Shown: positions 8,042 to 16,701 of the stretch, one piece after another
How positions within the stretch are numbered: position 1 is the stretch's first letter
Layout: each line of letters opens with the position of its first letter
NCBI GenBank assembly: GCA_959019945.1
Contig: CAUEQD010000006.1
Coordinates: forward strand, 52,184 to 116,183
Direction: 5' to 3'
DNA: 64,000 nucleotides
DNA from: an uncultured Collinsella sp.
GTDB taxonomy: Bacteria > Actinomycetota > Coriobacteriia > Coriobacteriales > Coriobacteriaceae
Notes under the pieces: generated by a model
Databases searched by the model: none
What the model was told of the DNA's origin: nothing
What the model saw: the letters and a program-made list of their open reading frames with translations, nothing else
Position numbers and translations under genes: made by a program

Positions 8042-8069
8042 TTGCAGCAGAAACCCGCGCGTGTATACT
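8042..8069 (+). promoter_or_regulatory. rplS promoter candidate
   Basis: TTGCAG (8042-8047) and TATACT (8064-8069) are separated by 16 bp, with a TG just before the -10. Transcription would begin near 8077, giving a leader of about 60 bases before rplS. Confidence 0.5.
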
Positions 8070-8138
8070 TGAATACGTTTGTTCAACTACGTGCCGGCCA
8101 AGGTGGTACGGCACCTCTAGAAGAGTAAGGAATTGCAC

Positions 8139-8480
8139 ATGGATTACATCCGCGCAATCGAGCGTCAGCAGATCCGCGAGGACATCCCGCAGGTCCGCGT
8201 TGCCGACAACGTCAAGGTTCACTACCGCATTAAGGAAGGCGACCGCGAGCGCATCCAGGTTTTCCAGGGTGACGTCATCCGCATGGCCGGCGCCGGTGCC
8301 CGTGAGACCTTCACCGTCCGCAAGATTTCCTTCGGTGTCGGTGTTGAGCGTACCTTCCCGCTTCACAGCCCCAAGATCGCCAAGCTCGAGGTCGTCCGTC
8401 ATGGTCGCGTCCGTCGCGCCAAGCTGTACTACCTCCGCGACAAGGTGGGCAAGGCTGCTCGCATCCCCGAGAAGCGCTAA
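8139..8480 (+). CDS. rplS: 50S ribosomal protein L19
   Basis: A 113-residue protein matching L19 throughout, including the [22 protein letters not shown] segment, the [15 protein letters not shown] segment and the C-terminal [11 protein letters not shown]19 sits at the 30S-50S interface of the ribosome. The ATG at 8139 follows AAGGAA by 6 bases; an upstream in-frame TTG overlaps the ribosome binding site and is unlikely. It has its own promoter and is closed by a strong terminator, so it appears to be monocistronic here rather than in the usual trmD operon. Confidence 0.97.
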   Translation: MDYIRAIERQQIREDIPQVRVADNVKVHYRIKEGDRERIQVFQGDVIRMAGAGARETFTVRKISFGVGVERTFPLHSPKIAKLEVVRHGRVRRAKLYYLRDKVGKAARIPEKR

Positions 8481-8514
8481 GAAGATCGCAGCGTCTGTCC
8501 ACTCGTTTGGACAC

Positions 8515-8545
8515 AAGGGTCACCTTCGGGTGGCCCTTCTTTTTA
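8515..8545 (+). terminator. rplS terminator with UUCG loop
   Basis: An 8-bp stem, GGGTCACC with GGTGGCCC, is closed by a TTCG tetraloop and followed by TTCTTTTT. This is a textbook intrinsic terminator 36 bases after rplS. Confidence 0.88.
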
Positions 8546-8573
8546 TCTGATTTGCATGCAAGGAGGGCCTGGT

Positions 8574-9362
8574 ATGGCCAACATGACGAGCTCGGTTTCG
8601 GCATCGCAGGTTGCCGGAGAGCTAGCGAGCGCAACGTTTGAGGAGATCCCCGCCCTCGTGGAGCATTATCGCGAGGACCCGCGCCAGCAGGTGATCAAGG
8701 CTTGTGAACGCGCCCTCAAACGCCATGCTAAGGAACTTGCCGAGCGCGAGCGCGTCAATGACATGTACGAGCTTATGCATGAGCTTGGCGGCGATGGGGT
8801 GGTCGTTGGTGTCGACGAGGTGGGCCGCGGCTCGGTAGCGGGGCCCTTGACCGTATGTGCCGTGTGTCTTCCGATGGAGCCGCGCATCTGGGGCATCAAC
8901 GATTCCAAAAAGCTCACGCCGGCGCGCCGCGAGCTGCTCTCGGTGAAGATTGCCGAGGTGGCGACGGCGATCGGCTTTTGCCATATCGCTCCCGCGGATA
9001 TCGATGAGATGGGCATGGCCCGCGCCATTCGAGCCGCTGTCGCGGGCGCGGTGGCGGATACGGGGCTTGAGCCCGATTGCGTGCTTATGGACGGCAACCC
9101 CCTGGGCGCCGTTCCCAACGAGCGCGACGTGGTCAAGGGCGACGCCAAGATCGCCTGTATCGCCGCGGCGTCCATCATGGCTAAGGTCACCCGTGACGAG
9201 ATGATGGTTGAGTACGACGCCGAGTATCCCGAGTACCATCTGGCCGAGTCGAAGGGCTATGCGAGCCCCGATCACATCGAGGCCATTCGCAAACACGGTC
9301 TTTCTCCTCTGCACCGTGTGAGCTTTTGCGGAAACTTTCTGCAGACTGAGCGCCTTTTCTAG
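8574..9362 (+). CDS. rnhB: Ribonuclease HII
   Basis: A 262-residue enzyme that cuts the RNA strand of RNA-DNA hybrids and starts removal of misincorporated ribonucleotides. The catalytic core begins with GVDEVGRGSVAGP, whose DE pair binds metal, then NDSKKLTPARRE, VLMDGNPLG and an AAASIMAKVTRD segment, all diagnostic for type 2 RNase H. About 75 residues precede the core, an extension common in Gram-positive RnhB. The ATG at 8574 lies 7 bases after AAGGAGG; an in-frame ATG at 8556 precedes that site. It is followed by a long stem-loop and then the competence operon. Confidence 0.95.
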   Translation: MANMTSSVSASQVAGELASATFEEIPALVEHYREDPRQQVIKACERALKRHAKELAERERVNDMYELMHELGGDGVVVGVDEVGRGSVAGPLTVCAVCLPMEPRIWGINDSKKLTPARRELLSVKIAEVATAIGFCHIAPADIDEMGMARAIRAAVAGAVADTGLEPDCVLMDGNPLGAVPNERDVVKGDAKIACIAAASIMAKVTRDEMMVEYDAEYPEYHLAESKGYASPDHIEAIRKHGLSPLHRVSFCGNFLQTERLF

Positions 9363-9410
9363 GCCAATTGTGAAGACAGGGACCTTAAGGGTTCCATAAA
9401 CCTGCTGGTA

Positions 9411-9446
9411 GGGGCCGTGTGCAACGCTATTGTTGCGCGCGGCCCC
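9411..9446 (+). terminator. 15-bp stem-loop after rnhB
   Basis: The arms 9411-9425 and 9432-9446 pair at all 15 positions (two G-U pairs) around a 6-base loop, followed by TCATTTG. It separates rnhB from the yraN-comM-dprA operon and probably terminates rnhB transcription. Confidence 0.7.
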
Positions 9447-9459
9447 TCATTTGTCGGCA

Positions 9460-9479
9460 TTTGGTTTGCTTTTGGTTTG
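9460..9479 (+). promoter_or_regulatory. Competence-locus direct repeat box, copy 1
   Basis: TTTGGT occurs at 9460-9465 and 9471-9476, spaced 11 bp, followed by TTG. The 20-base unit matches 18 of 20 bases at 38782-38801 upstream of comEA. Here it ends 71 bases before the yraN start; the comEA copy ends 75 bases before its gene. I read it as a candidate binding site for a competence regulator. Confidence 0.55.
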
Positions 9480-9550
9480 CTTCCGGTACTTACCCGCATG
9501 AAACCTGCCCTCATTATCGAGGCAATGCAGAGAGCGGGAAAGGAGACCCC

Positions 9551-10036
9551 ATGTGCGCCGCAGGCAAATTGAGTAAGACGCAGCAGCTCAAGGAGCGTTG
9601 GGAAGAGGGGGAGCTCGATTGCGGGTCGATCACGCCCGAGTTTATCAAGGGACTCAGTCCTCGCGAGCTCGGTATGCTGGGCGAGCTTATCGCAATCGAT
9701 TACTTTAACGAGCGCGGCTATACATTGCTGGAACAAGGCTATCGATGCTCGGAGGGCGAGGCCGACCTGGTTCTGCTCGATGAGCTCGACGATGTGGTGG
9801 TGATGGCCGAGGTCAAGACCAGGCGTGTTGCGCTGGATTGTGACACGCGGGTGTTTCCCGAGGAAGCGGTGAATGCCCAAAAGCAGCGGCGCTATCGTCG
9901 CATCGCGAGTTGCTATCTCATGGAGCATTATCCGCTCAAGGCGATCCGCTTCGATGCCGTGGGTGTCACCATTCGCGGCGGGCATATCGCCGAGATCGAG
10001 CACCAGTACAACGCGTTCGATTGGCAGGTGTCGTGA
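9551..10036 (+). CDS. YraN/UPF0102 family nuclease-like protein
   Basis: A 161-residue protein of the UPF0102 family, which has a restriction-endonuclease-like fold. The family core is visible as GELIAIDYFNERGYTLLEQ, then YRCSEGEADLVLLDE and VVMAEVKTRR, carrying the E...D...ExK metal site. About 40 residues precede the core. Function in the cell is not settled; the family commonly sits next to comM and dprA, as here, and a DNA-processing role is inferred. ATG 9551 follows AAAGGAGA. Its stop overlaps the comM start (TGATG), so the two are coupled. Confidence 0.88.
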   Translation: MCAAGKLSKTQQLKERWEEGELDCGSITPEFIKGLSPRELGMLGELIAIDYFNERGYTLLEQGYRCSEGEADLVLLDELDDVVVMAEVKTRRVALDCDTRVFPEEAVNAQKQRRYRRIASCYLMEHYPLKAIRFDAVGVTIRGGHIAEIEHQYNAFDWQVS

Positions 10037-11559
10037 TGGCGTTCGAAACCTTTGCCGTTCACGCAGCCTGTATCCGCGGCGTCGAGGCGATTCCCGTCAC
10101 GGTCGAGGTGTCGCTTGCGGGTGGCATCCCGGGCATCCAGATGCTCGGGATCCCGAGTATGGAGGTCATGGAGTCGCGCGGGCGCATTCGCTGCGCGATG
10201 CGCTCCGCCGGATTCGAGATCCCGCGCTCGGGTATTACGGTCAATCTGGCGCCTGGCGATATCCGAAAGACCGGTAGCGGCTTTGACCTGCCGATAGCCA
10301 TTGCGGTGCTTGCGGCCGACGGGCAGATTCCCCGCAACAGTCTCGACCGCTGCCTCATTGCCGGCGAGCTCGGCCTGGATGGCACAGTGCTTCCCGTCAA
10401 GGGCGAGGTGGCGTTCCAGCTGCTGGCTCGCGACATGGGGCTGTCTTTTATCGCCGGCAGGTCCGACCAACATGTTCCGCTTGCGGGCGTCGACTGCGGT
10501 TTTATCGATCATCTGTCGCAGCTTGCCCGCGGTATGGGCGAGGCGGCTCGGCATTATCTGGATTCCGAGGGCGTGGAGGCCACCTTTGAGCCCGAGCTCG
10601 ATTATGCCGACGTGTTGGGGCAGGAGGTCGCCAAGCGCGGCATGGCGCTTGCGGCGGCAGGGGAGCTCGGCCTTCTCATGATCGGCTCGCCCGGTTCGGG
10701 CAAGACCATGCTTGCGCGCCGCATGACGGGTATCTTGCCCGAACTTTCCGTCGAGGATCAGCAGGAGGCGCTGTGTATCCATTCGGTCTTGGGTGAGAAC
10801 ATCGATGGCCTGCTTGCAGGGCATCGGCCGTTTCGAAGCCCTCATCACAGCATTTCGACAGCGGGCCTTATTGGCGGAGGACGCCCTGTGCATCCGGGCG
10901 AGATCAGCCTTGCCCATGGCGGCGTGCTCTTTTTGGACGAGCTTGCCGAGTTTCCCACCGGTGTGCTGCAGACGCTCAGGCAGCCTATCGAGCGCGGCTA
11001 TGTCAGGATCGTGCGCGTCGATGGCGCCTTTACGTTTCCCTCGCGCTTTCAGCTGCTTGCGGCGAGCAATCCCTGCCCCTGCGGCTTTTTGGGCGATCGC
11101 GAGGTTCCGTGTCGTTGCTCGGCATCGATGGTAGAGCGCTATCGGTCCAAGCTGCGCGGTCCCTTGGCCGACCGCATCGACCTGATGATCGACGTGACCC
11201 GCCCCGATCCGCAGGTGATTATCGAGGGCGCTGAGGGCATGTCGTCGGCCGAGCTGCGCGACTACGTTGTCCGCGGTAGGGCTTTTCGTGTCTGGCGTGA
11301 GTCCCGTATGGACGATGCGGATGCCGAGGCCGAGGACGATGAGTCACGGTCCATTGACGGTGTCGTGTCGACCTTTGCACTCGACGAGGCCGCCGAGAAA
11401 TGCGTGCTTGGCCTGTCGAAGCGCACGCATCTCACGGGGCGCGGCATCGTGCGTCTGGTTCGCATCGCGCGCACGATTGCCGATGTCGCCGAAAGTGAGC
11501 GTGTGACGCAAGATCATGTGCTCGAGGCGGCGATGTATCAGGGACGGAGGGATCAGTGA
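10036..11559 (+). CDS. comM: ComM-like Mg-chelatase-type AAA+ ATPase
   Basis: A 507-residue member of the YifB/ComM family. The N-terminal Lon-like domain has GIPGIQMLGIPSMEV; the AAA+ module has Walker A GSPGSGKT at about residue 217 and the HSVLGE...RPFRSPHHS segment characteristic of Mg-chelatase-like proteins, and the C-terminus ends with the usual helical bundle. In species where it is studied, ComM is a hexameric helicase that drives branch migration during natural transformation. Its place between yraN and dprA fits that role. It overlaps both neighbours by one base, so this is a translationally coupled operon. Confidence 0.93.
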   Translation: MAFETFAVHAACIRGVEAIPVTVEVSLAGGIPGIQMLGIPSMEVMESRGRIRCAMRSAGFEIPRSGITVNLAPGDIRKTGSGFDLPIAIAVLAADGQIPRNSLDRCLIAGELGLDGTVLPVKGEVAFQLLARDMGLSFIAGRSDQHVPLAGVDCGFIDHLSQLARGMGEAARHYLDSEGVEATFEPELDYADVLGQEVAKRGMALAAAGELGLLMIGSPGSGKTMLARRMTGILPELSVEDQQEALCIHSVLGENIDGLLAGHRPFRSPHHSISTAGLIGGGRPVHPGEISLAHGGVLFLDELAEFPTGVLQTLRQPIERGYVRIVRVDGAFTFPSRFQLLAASNPCPCGFLGDREVPCRCSASMVERYRSKLRGPLADRIDLMIDVTRPDPQVIIEGAEGMSSAELRDYVVRGRAFRVWRESRMDDADAEAEDDESRSIDGVVSTFALDEAAEKCVLGLSKRTHLTGRGIVRLVRIARTIADVAESERVTQDHVLEAAMYQGRRDQ

Positions 11560-12491
11560 TGGACGAGAACCGGTACGAGCTGCATCCCGGTGATGCGTTG
11601 TTTCCAGATACCGTTTTGGAGCTCTCTGATGTACCCCAGACGCTGTTCGTGCGCGGCGACCCGGAGGTGCTCTCGACGCCGGCGCTCTCTATCATCGGTG
11701 CGCGCAAGGCTTCTCCCTACGGTCTTGCCGTTGCGGAGCTTGCAGCCAAGGTTGCCGTGGAAGCGGGGGTGACGGTGGTCTCCGGCGGTGCGGTCGGTTG
11801 CGACCAGGCGTCGGGTTGGGCCGCGGTCAATGCTGGTGGTAAACATGTCATGGTGTTGGGGACAGGCGCCGATGTAGTCTACCCGCGCTCGAGCGCGGGC
11901 CTTATCGTGCGCACGCTCGATACGGGCGGCGCAGTCGTGTCCATGTCGCCTTGGGGTATGGGGCCGCGTAAGTTTGCCTTTCCGCGGCGCAATCGCGTGA
12001 TCGCAGCGCTGTCGCAGGCGCTCTTTGTGTCGGAGGCCGGCATGCCATCTGGGACGTTTTCTACTGCCGAGACCGCCATGGACTTGGGGCGCGAGCTGCT
12101 TGCCGTGCCGGGTTCGATTTTGTCTCCCGAGTCGCGCGGTACCAACTATCTTATCGCCAACGGCGCCTGCTGCATTGTCGACGAGGAGTCCATCGAGATG
12201 GCTATCTCTCGCATATACGGAACCCTGCGCTACTCGCGCCCTGATGCGCCCGGTATCGCCGACCTGGATGCCACGCAGCAGGTCGTGATGCATGCCCTCA
12301 TTGCCTCGCCGCTCAAGGTCGATGATATCGCCGCGCTCGTCTCCCTCGATGCCGTCGGCGTACTCAAGCTCCTGGGTTCGCTCGAGCTTGAGGGTCTCAT
12401 CGAGCGCATGATGGATGGAAGGTATGCGCCCTCCAAGTTTGCCCTTCACGCCCAGACACCCTTCGGTCACAATGGAAAACGTGTCAATTAG
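11559..12491 (+). CDS. dprA: DNA-processing protein A, RecA loader
   Basis: A 310-residue DprA. The Rossmann-like domain carries SIIGARKASPYG, VSGGAVGCDQASGWAA and VLGTGADVVYPR, the family signature; a small winged-helix domain follows at the C-terminus (residues about 240-310). DprA protects incoming single-stranded DNA and loads RecA during transformation. The ATG at 11559 follows GGAGG by 8 bases and overlaps the comM stop. A short gap of 14 bases leads into trmFO, so co-transcription is likely. Confidence 0.94.
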   Translation: MDENRYELHPGDALFPDTVLELSDVPQTLFVRGDPEVLSTPALSIIGARKASPYGLAVAELAAKVAVEAGVTVVSGGAVGCDQASGWAAVNAGGKHVMVLGTGADVVYPRSSAGLIVRTLDTGGAVVSMSPWGMGPRKFAFPRRNRVIAALSQALFVSEAGMPSGTFSTAETAMDLGRELLAVPGSILSPESRGTNYLIANGACCIVDEESIEMAISRIYGTLRYSRPDAPGIADLDATQQVVMHALIASPLKVDDIAALVSLDAVGVLKLLGSLELEGLIERMMDGRYAPSKFALHAQTPFGHNGKRVN

Positions 12492-12505
12492 AAAGGTGTT
12501 TGCAG

Positions 12506-13843
12506 ATGCAGTTCGATCAGGTGACAGTTATCGGTGGCGGTCTGGCGGGTTCGGAATGCGCAATCCAGCTGGCAGACCGTGGGTTTGCCGTAAAGCTGTG
12601 CGAGATGCGCCCCCAGGTGAGCTCCCCGGCCCACCATACCGATCACCTGGCAGAGCTCGTCTGCTCCAATTCGTTTAAGTCGACTCGTCCGGATTCCGCG
12701 GCTGGTTTGCTGAAGGCCGAGCTTGAGCGCATGGGTTCAGTCCTGCTCGATTGCGCCCATCGCGCGGCTGTTCCCGCCGGCGGTGCCCTGGCGGTCGACC
12801 GCGTCAAGTTTTCCGAGCTTGTCGAGGCCGAGGTTGCCGCCCGTCCCAATATCGAGGTCGTGCACGGCGAGGTCACGCAGATTCCCGAGGGCCACGTGGT
12901 CATTGCCGCGGGTCCGCTGTGCTCACCGGCGCTGAGCGAAGAGGTCATGAAGCTCGTCGGTGGCGACGCCCTTGCGTTCTTCGATGCCGCGGCGCCTATC
13001 GTTGATGCCTCCACGCTCGATATGGACGTGCTGTTCTCTCAGTCGCGCTACGAGGAACAGGGGAGCGGCGACTATCTCAACGCTCCGCTCAATAAGGAGG
13101 AGTACGAGGCCTTTATCGAGGCGCTTACCACGGCCGACCGCGTGGTACTCAAGGACTTTGAGGGCGGCGATCTGTTCCAGGCTTGCCAGCCTGCCGAGGA
13201 GGTTGCGCGCACCGGCAAGGACGCCATTCGCTTTGGCGCCATGAAGCCGGTCGGCCTCACCGACCCGCGTACCGGACGTCGCCCCTGGGCGGCGATTCAG
13301 CTGCGTGCCGAGAACAAGGAGAAGACCGCCTATAACTTGGTGGGCTTCCAGACCAACCTGACCTTTGGCGAGCAGAAGCGCGTCTTCCATATGGTGCCGG
13401 GCTTGGAGAACGCTGAGTTCTTCCGCTACGGTGTCATGCACCGCAATACCTTTGTCGACGCTCCGCACGTGCTCGATGGCACCTTTGCCGTGCCCGGTAC
13501 CGGCGTGCGCCTGGCCGGTCAGATCACCGGCACCGAGGGGTACATGGAAGCGGTGGCGACCGGTCTGCTCGCGGCGCTCAACACCTATGCCGAGGCTATC
13601 GGCGCCACGGGCGTCGAGTTGCCGCGTGTGGGCGCCCTGGGTGCGCTCGTGGGCTATGCGACCGATCCTGCCACCGTGGGCTATCAGCCCATGCATGTCA
13701 ACTTTGGCTTGGTGCCGCCGCTCGAGGATGGTAAGCGCCGCAGCAAGCGTGACCGCTACCAAGCCTATGCGGACCGTGCGCTCGAGGCTCTCGATGCCTA
13801 TCTGGCCACTCGCCCCGATCTGTTTGGAGGCGACCGGTCATAG
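12506..13843 (+). CDS. trmFO: Methylenetetrahydrofolate-tRNA (uracil-54-C5) methyltransferase
   Basis: A 445-residue FAD/folate enzyme that makes ribothymidine at position 54 of tRNA. The FAD-binding GGGLAGSECAIQLADRG lies at the N-terminus, followed by EMRP and LAELVCSNSFKS, motifs that separate TrmFO from GidA. The C-terminal half includes the AGQITGTEGYMEA segment. The ATG at 12506 follows AAAGG. The gene fits the DprA-TrmFO-Xer order known from Firmicutes (where it is the topA-trmFO-xerC run). The last codons overlap the likely true start of the recombinase gene. Confidence 0.95.
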   Translation: MQFDQVTVIGGGLAGSECAIQLADRGFAVKLCEMRPQVSSPAHHTDHLAELVCSNSFKSTRPDSAAGLLKAELERMGSVLLDCAHRAAVPAGGALAVDRVKFSELVEAEVAARPNIEVVHGEVTQIPEGHVVIAAGPLCSPALSEEVMKLVGGDALAFFDAAAPIVDASTLDMDVLFSQSRYEEQGSGDYLNAPLNKEEYEAFIEALTTADRVVLKDFEGGDLFQACQPAEEVARTGKDAIRFGAMKPVGLTDPRTGRRPWAAIQLRAENKEKTAYNLVGFQTNLTFGEQKRVFHMVPGLENAEFFRYGVMHRNTFVDAPHVLDGTFAVPGTGVRLAGQITGTEGYMEAVATGLLAALNTYAEAIGATGVELPRVGALGALVGYATDPATVGYQPMHVNFGLVPPLEDGKRRSKRDRYQAYADRALEALDAYLATRPDLFGGDRS

Positions 13844-14760
13844 CCTTTGACCTGTACGATACCGTCGACTCGTTTATCGCCTATATCGCACGTGTCGAGG
13901 GGCTCTCTCCCAATACGGTGACTGCCTATGGATCGCGGTTGGAGCGCTTTGCTGCCTGGTGCGAGCGCGAGGACGTCGACGCGCGCACCGCTGACGTACG
14001 GACCGTTCGCTCCTATTTGGCCGAGTTGTCGCGTGACCAGGTGGCGGCTCGGACCCTTGCGGCGCATCTGTCAGCTATTCGGTCGCTCTATCGTTGGATG
14101 GCTGCCGAGGGAATCGTAGAAGGCGATGCGGTCTCGGCCATATCCTCGCCCAAGCTGCCGCGTGATCTACCCGGTGTGCTGACGACCCAACAGGTGGAGG
14201 CGCTACTCAAGACGCCTGATACCTCAACACCCGCGGGACTGCGCGATGCGGCGATGCTTGAGCTGCTCTATGCATCCGGCGCCCGTATCTCTGAGCTCTC
14301 AGCACTCAATGTGGAGTCCATCGCTTGGTCCGAACGCACGCTGCGCCTGTGGGGCAAGGGGAGCAAAGAACGTATCGTCCCTCTGTATCGTCGTGCGCTC
14401 GAGGCGACCCGCACCTATGTCGAGGAGGGGAGACCGGCACTGCTCGCGCAGGCTAAGCGTCGCGATGCCGCAAATGGTCCCCATCCGCTGTTGATATCTG
14501 TGCGTGGCAATCGCATGAGTGCTGCCATGCTCAGGCGACGGTTCCATATGCTTGCGGCACTTGCCGGCATTCCTCCCGACATCGCCCCGCATGCGATGCG
14601 CCATACCTTTGCGACCGACTTGCTCGAGGGCGGTGCGGACCTGCGCTCGGTTCAGGAGCTGCTGGGGCATGCGAGTTTGTCCACGACGCAGATCTATACG
14701 CATCTCACTCCCGAACGCCTCAAGCGTGCCGTGAGTCAGGCACATCCCCGCGGCGAGTAG
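13840..14760 (+). CDS. xerC: Tyrosine recombinase of the XerC/XerD type
   Basis: The catalytic domain carries the R...K...HxxR...H...Y set: ASGARISELSALN (first Arg), GKGSKERIVPL (Lys), HAMRHTFAT (HxxR), LGHASLSTTQIYTH (His and nucleophile Tyr). The N-terminal SAM-like domain begins VDSFIAYIARVEGLSPNTVTAYG. The frame is open from 13753, but the first ATG/GTG/TTG is the GTG at 13918, which would delete the first conserved helix. I therefore place the start at ATA 13840, overlapping the trmFO stop and 9 bases after GGAGG, giving 306 residues, the normal length. CTG 13852 is the alternative. XerC versus XerD cannot be decided. Confidence 0.85.
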   Translation: MAFDLYDTVDSFIAYIARVEGLSPNTVTAYGSRLERFAAWCEREDVDARTADVRTVRSYLAELSRDQVAARTLAAHLSAIRSLYRWMAAEGIVEGDAVSAISSPKLPRDLPGVLTTQQVEALLKTPDTSTPAGLRDAAMLELLYASGARISELSALNVESIAWSERTLRLWGKGSKERIVPLYRRALEATRTYVEEGRPALLAQAKRRDAANGPHPLLISVRGNRMSAAMLRRRFHMLAALAGIPPDIAPHAMRHTFATDLLEGGADLRSVQELLGHASLSTTQIYTHLTPERLKRAVSQAHPRGE

Positions 14761-14808
14761 GAGAAGGGCCTCCCGCGCCGCGCCAAGGTGTGTGGTTTTG
14801 ATTGCGGG

Positions 14809-14837
14809 TTGGCAGGAAGAGGCAATCCTGCTATCAT
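14809..14837 (+). promoter_or_regulatory. rpsB promoter
   Basis: TTGGCA (14809-14814) and TATCAT (14832-14837) are 17 bp apart, and a TG sits one base upstream of the -10 (extended -10). This is the best-looking promoter in the window. Transcription would begin near 14844, leaving a 135-base leader. Confidence 0.7.
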
Positions 14838-14876
14838 TCATCGGGTTGCTTCACGGCAACAGGTTTTTATCACGCA

Positions 14877-14954
14877 CGCGCGGCTACTCCATACCGTGGT
14901 GCCCGGGCTTTGGTAGCACATGTCCGGGTTGGTTTTGGAGGATGACCCCGCGCG
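14877..14954 (+). promoter_or_regulatory. Structured rpsB leader RNA, candidate S2 autoregulation site
   Basis: Three nested helices can form: CGCGCGG (14877-14883) with CCGCGCG (14948-14954), CTCCA (14887-14891) with TGGAG (14936-14940), and CCCGG (14902-14906) with CCGGG (14924-14928). The closing helix ends 24 bases before the rpsB start. Ribosomal protein S2 is known to repress its own mRNA in other bacteria; its binding here is inference. Confidence 0.5.
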
Positions 14955-14978
14955 GAGGCAAACCACAGGAGGTTTAAC

Positions 14979-15707
14979 ATGGCTACCAAGATTAATATCC
15001 GCACCCTGCTCGAGGCCGGCTGCCACTTCGGTCACCAGACCCGTCGCTGGAACCCCAAGATGAAGCCGTTCATCTTCGGTGAGCGCAACGGCATCTACAT
15101 CCTCGACCTCAAGCAGACCATCCTTGACGCCGACCAGGCCTACACCTTCGTCAAGAACGTCGCCAAGGGCGGCAACGTGCTGTTCGTCGGCACCAAGAAG
15201 CAGGCTCAGGAGGCCGTCAAGAACGCTGCTGAGCGCGCCAACATGCCCTACATTAACCAGCGTTGGCTCGGCGGTATGCTGACCAACTTCGTCACCATCC
15301 GCTCCCGCATCAACCGCATGGAGGAGCTCGAGGCCATGGTCGAGGACGGCCGCATGGCTGTTCTGCCCAAGAAGGAGCAGGCTGTTCTCGGCAAGGAGCT
15401 CACCAAGCTCCAGACCAACCTCGGTGGCGCCCGCGACATGAAGGGTCTGCCCCAGGCTCTCTTCGTCATCGACACCAAGCGCGAGGAGAACGCCATCAAG
15501 GAGGCTCAGCGCCTGAACATCCCCGTCGTCGCTCTGATCGACACCAACTCCGATCCCGACGAGGTCGAGTACGGCATCCCCTGCAACGATGACGCTATCT
15601 CCGCTGTCACCCTTATGTGCGAGCTCATGGCTGACGCCTGCCTCGCTGGCTCCGGCAAGGAGCAGGTCTCCGAGGCCGAGATGGCCGCTGAGCCCAAGGC
15701 CGAGTAA
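14979..15707 (+). CDS. rpsB: 30S ribosomal protein S2
   Basis: A 242-residue S2 protein with the full family pattern: [19 protein letters not shown] near the N-terminus, [14 protein letters not shown] in the middle and [22 protein letters not shown] toward the end. S2 sits between head and body of the small subunit. ATG 14979 follows AGGAGG at 7 bases. It forms an operon with tsf 45 bases downstream, the usual arrangement, behind a strong promoter and structured leader. Confidence 0.98.
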   Translation: MATKINIRTLLEAGCHFGHQTRRWNPKMKPFIFGERNGIYILDLKQTILDADQAYTFVKNVAKGGNVLFVGTKKQAQEAVKNAAERANMPYINQRWLGGMLTNFVTIRSRINRMEELEAMVEDGRMAVLPKKEQAVLGKELTKLQTNLGGARDMKGLPQALFVIDTKREENAIKEAQRLNIPVVALIDTNSDPDEVEYGIPCNDDAISAVTLMCELMADACLAGSGKEQVSEAEMAAEPKAE

Positions 15708-15752
15708 ATCAGTCTTAGTTAATTCTTTTTCATCTCTTTGAAAGGAACCACA

Positions 15753-16622
15753 ATGGCCCAGATTACCGCCGCTATGGTCAAGCAGCTCCGCGAGATGACC
15801 GACTCCCCGATGATGGAGTGCAAGAAGGCTCTCGTCGAGGCTGACGGCGACATGGACGCCGCTGTCGACGTTCTGCGTAAGAACGGCCTTGCCAAGGCTG
15901 CCAAGAAGGCTGGCCGTGAGACCAACGAGGGCGCTGTCGCCGCGTTCGTCTCTGAGGATGGCAAGACCGGCGCTCTGCTCGAGCTCTCCTGCGAGACCGA
16001 CTTCGTTGGTTCTAACGCCAAGTTCACCGGCTTTGCTTCCAAGGTCGCTGAGGTTGTCGCTACCACCGAGCCTGCTGACGTCGACGCTCTGCTCGAGAAG
16101 CCGATGGGCGAGGAGACCGTTTCCTCCGAGCTCACCGAGATGATTCACATCATGGGCGAGAACATGAAGATCTCCCGCTTCGCTGCCCGCAAGGCTGAGA
16201 ACGGAGCGCTCGCTTCTTACATCCACATGGGTGGTAAGATCGGCGTCCTCGTCGAGTTCGCCTTCGAGAAGGCCGAGACCGCTCAGGCCGACTCCTTCAA
16301 GACCTTCGCCCACGACGTTGCCCTTCAGGTTGCCGCCGTCGCCCCGATTTGCGCTACCCGCGATCAGGTTCCGGCTGAGACCGTCGAGCACGAGAAACAG
16401 ATCTACATGGCTCAGGCTGCCGAGTCCGGCAAGCCCGAGGCTATCCAGGAGAAGATGGCCGTTGGCCGTCTGGAGAAGTTCTACAAGCAGTCCGTGCTCA
16501 CCGAGCAGGAGTTCATCAAGGACAGCTCCCTCACCATCAAGAAGTACGCTGAGCAGGTCTCCAAGGAGCTCGGCGATACCATTACCGTCGTTGCCTTTGA
16601 CCGTCTGGTCCGTGGCGAGTAA
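15753..16622 (+). CDS. tsf: Elongation factor Ts
   Basis: A 289-residue nucleotide exchange factor that regenerates EF-Tu-GTP. The N-terminal UBA-like domain has VKQLREMTDSPMMECKKAL and the TDFVG segment that inserts into EF-Tu. ATG 15753 follows GAAAGGA. Two core repeats follow and the C-terminal helix ends the protein, so all domains are present. The gene is closed by a strong terminator, separating the rpsB-tsf unit from the pyrH unit. Confidence 0.98.
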   Translation: MAQITAAMVKQLREMTDSPMMECKKALVEADGDMDAAVDVLRKNGLAKAAKKAGRETNEGAVAAFVSEDGKTGALLELSCETDFVGSNAKFTGFASKVAEVVATTEPADVDALLEKPMGEETVSSELTEMIHIMGENMKISRFAARKAENGALASYIHMGGKIGVLVEFAFEKAETAQADSFKTFAHDVALQVAAVAPICATRDQVPAETVEHEKQIYMAQAAESGKPEAIQEKMAVGRLEKFYKQSVLTEQEFIKDSSLTIKKYAEQVSKELGDTITVVAFDRLVRGE

Positions 16623-16644
16623 ATAAGCTCTTGTAGCTGGTAAT

Positions 16645-16681
16645 GAGCAGGCTGTGGGTTTTACTCACAGCCTGCTTTTTC
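16645..16681 (+). terminator. tsf terminator
   Basis: A perfect 11-bp stem (AGCAGGCTGTG with CACAGCCTGCT) and 9-base loop is followed by TTTTTC, 24 bases after tsf. Confidence 0.92.
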
Positions 16682-16701
16682 ATGGCTCTTATCAGAGCCT
16701 T

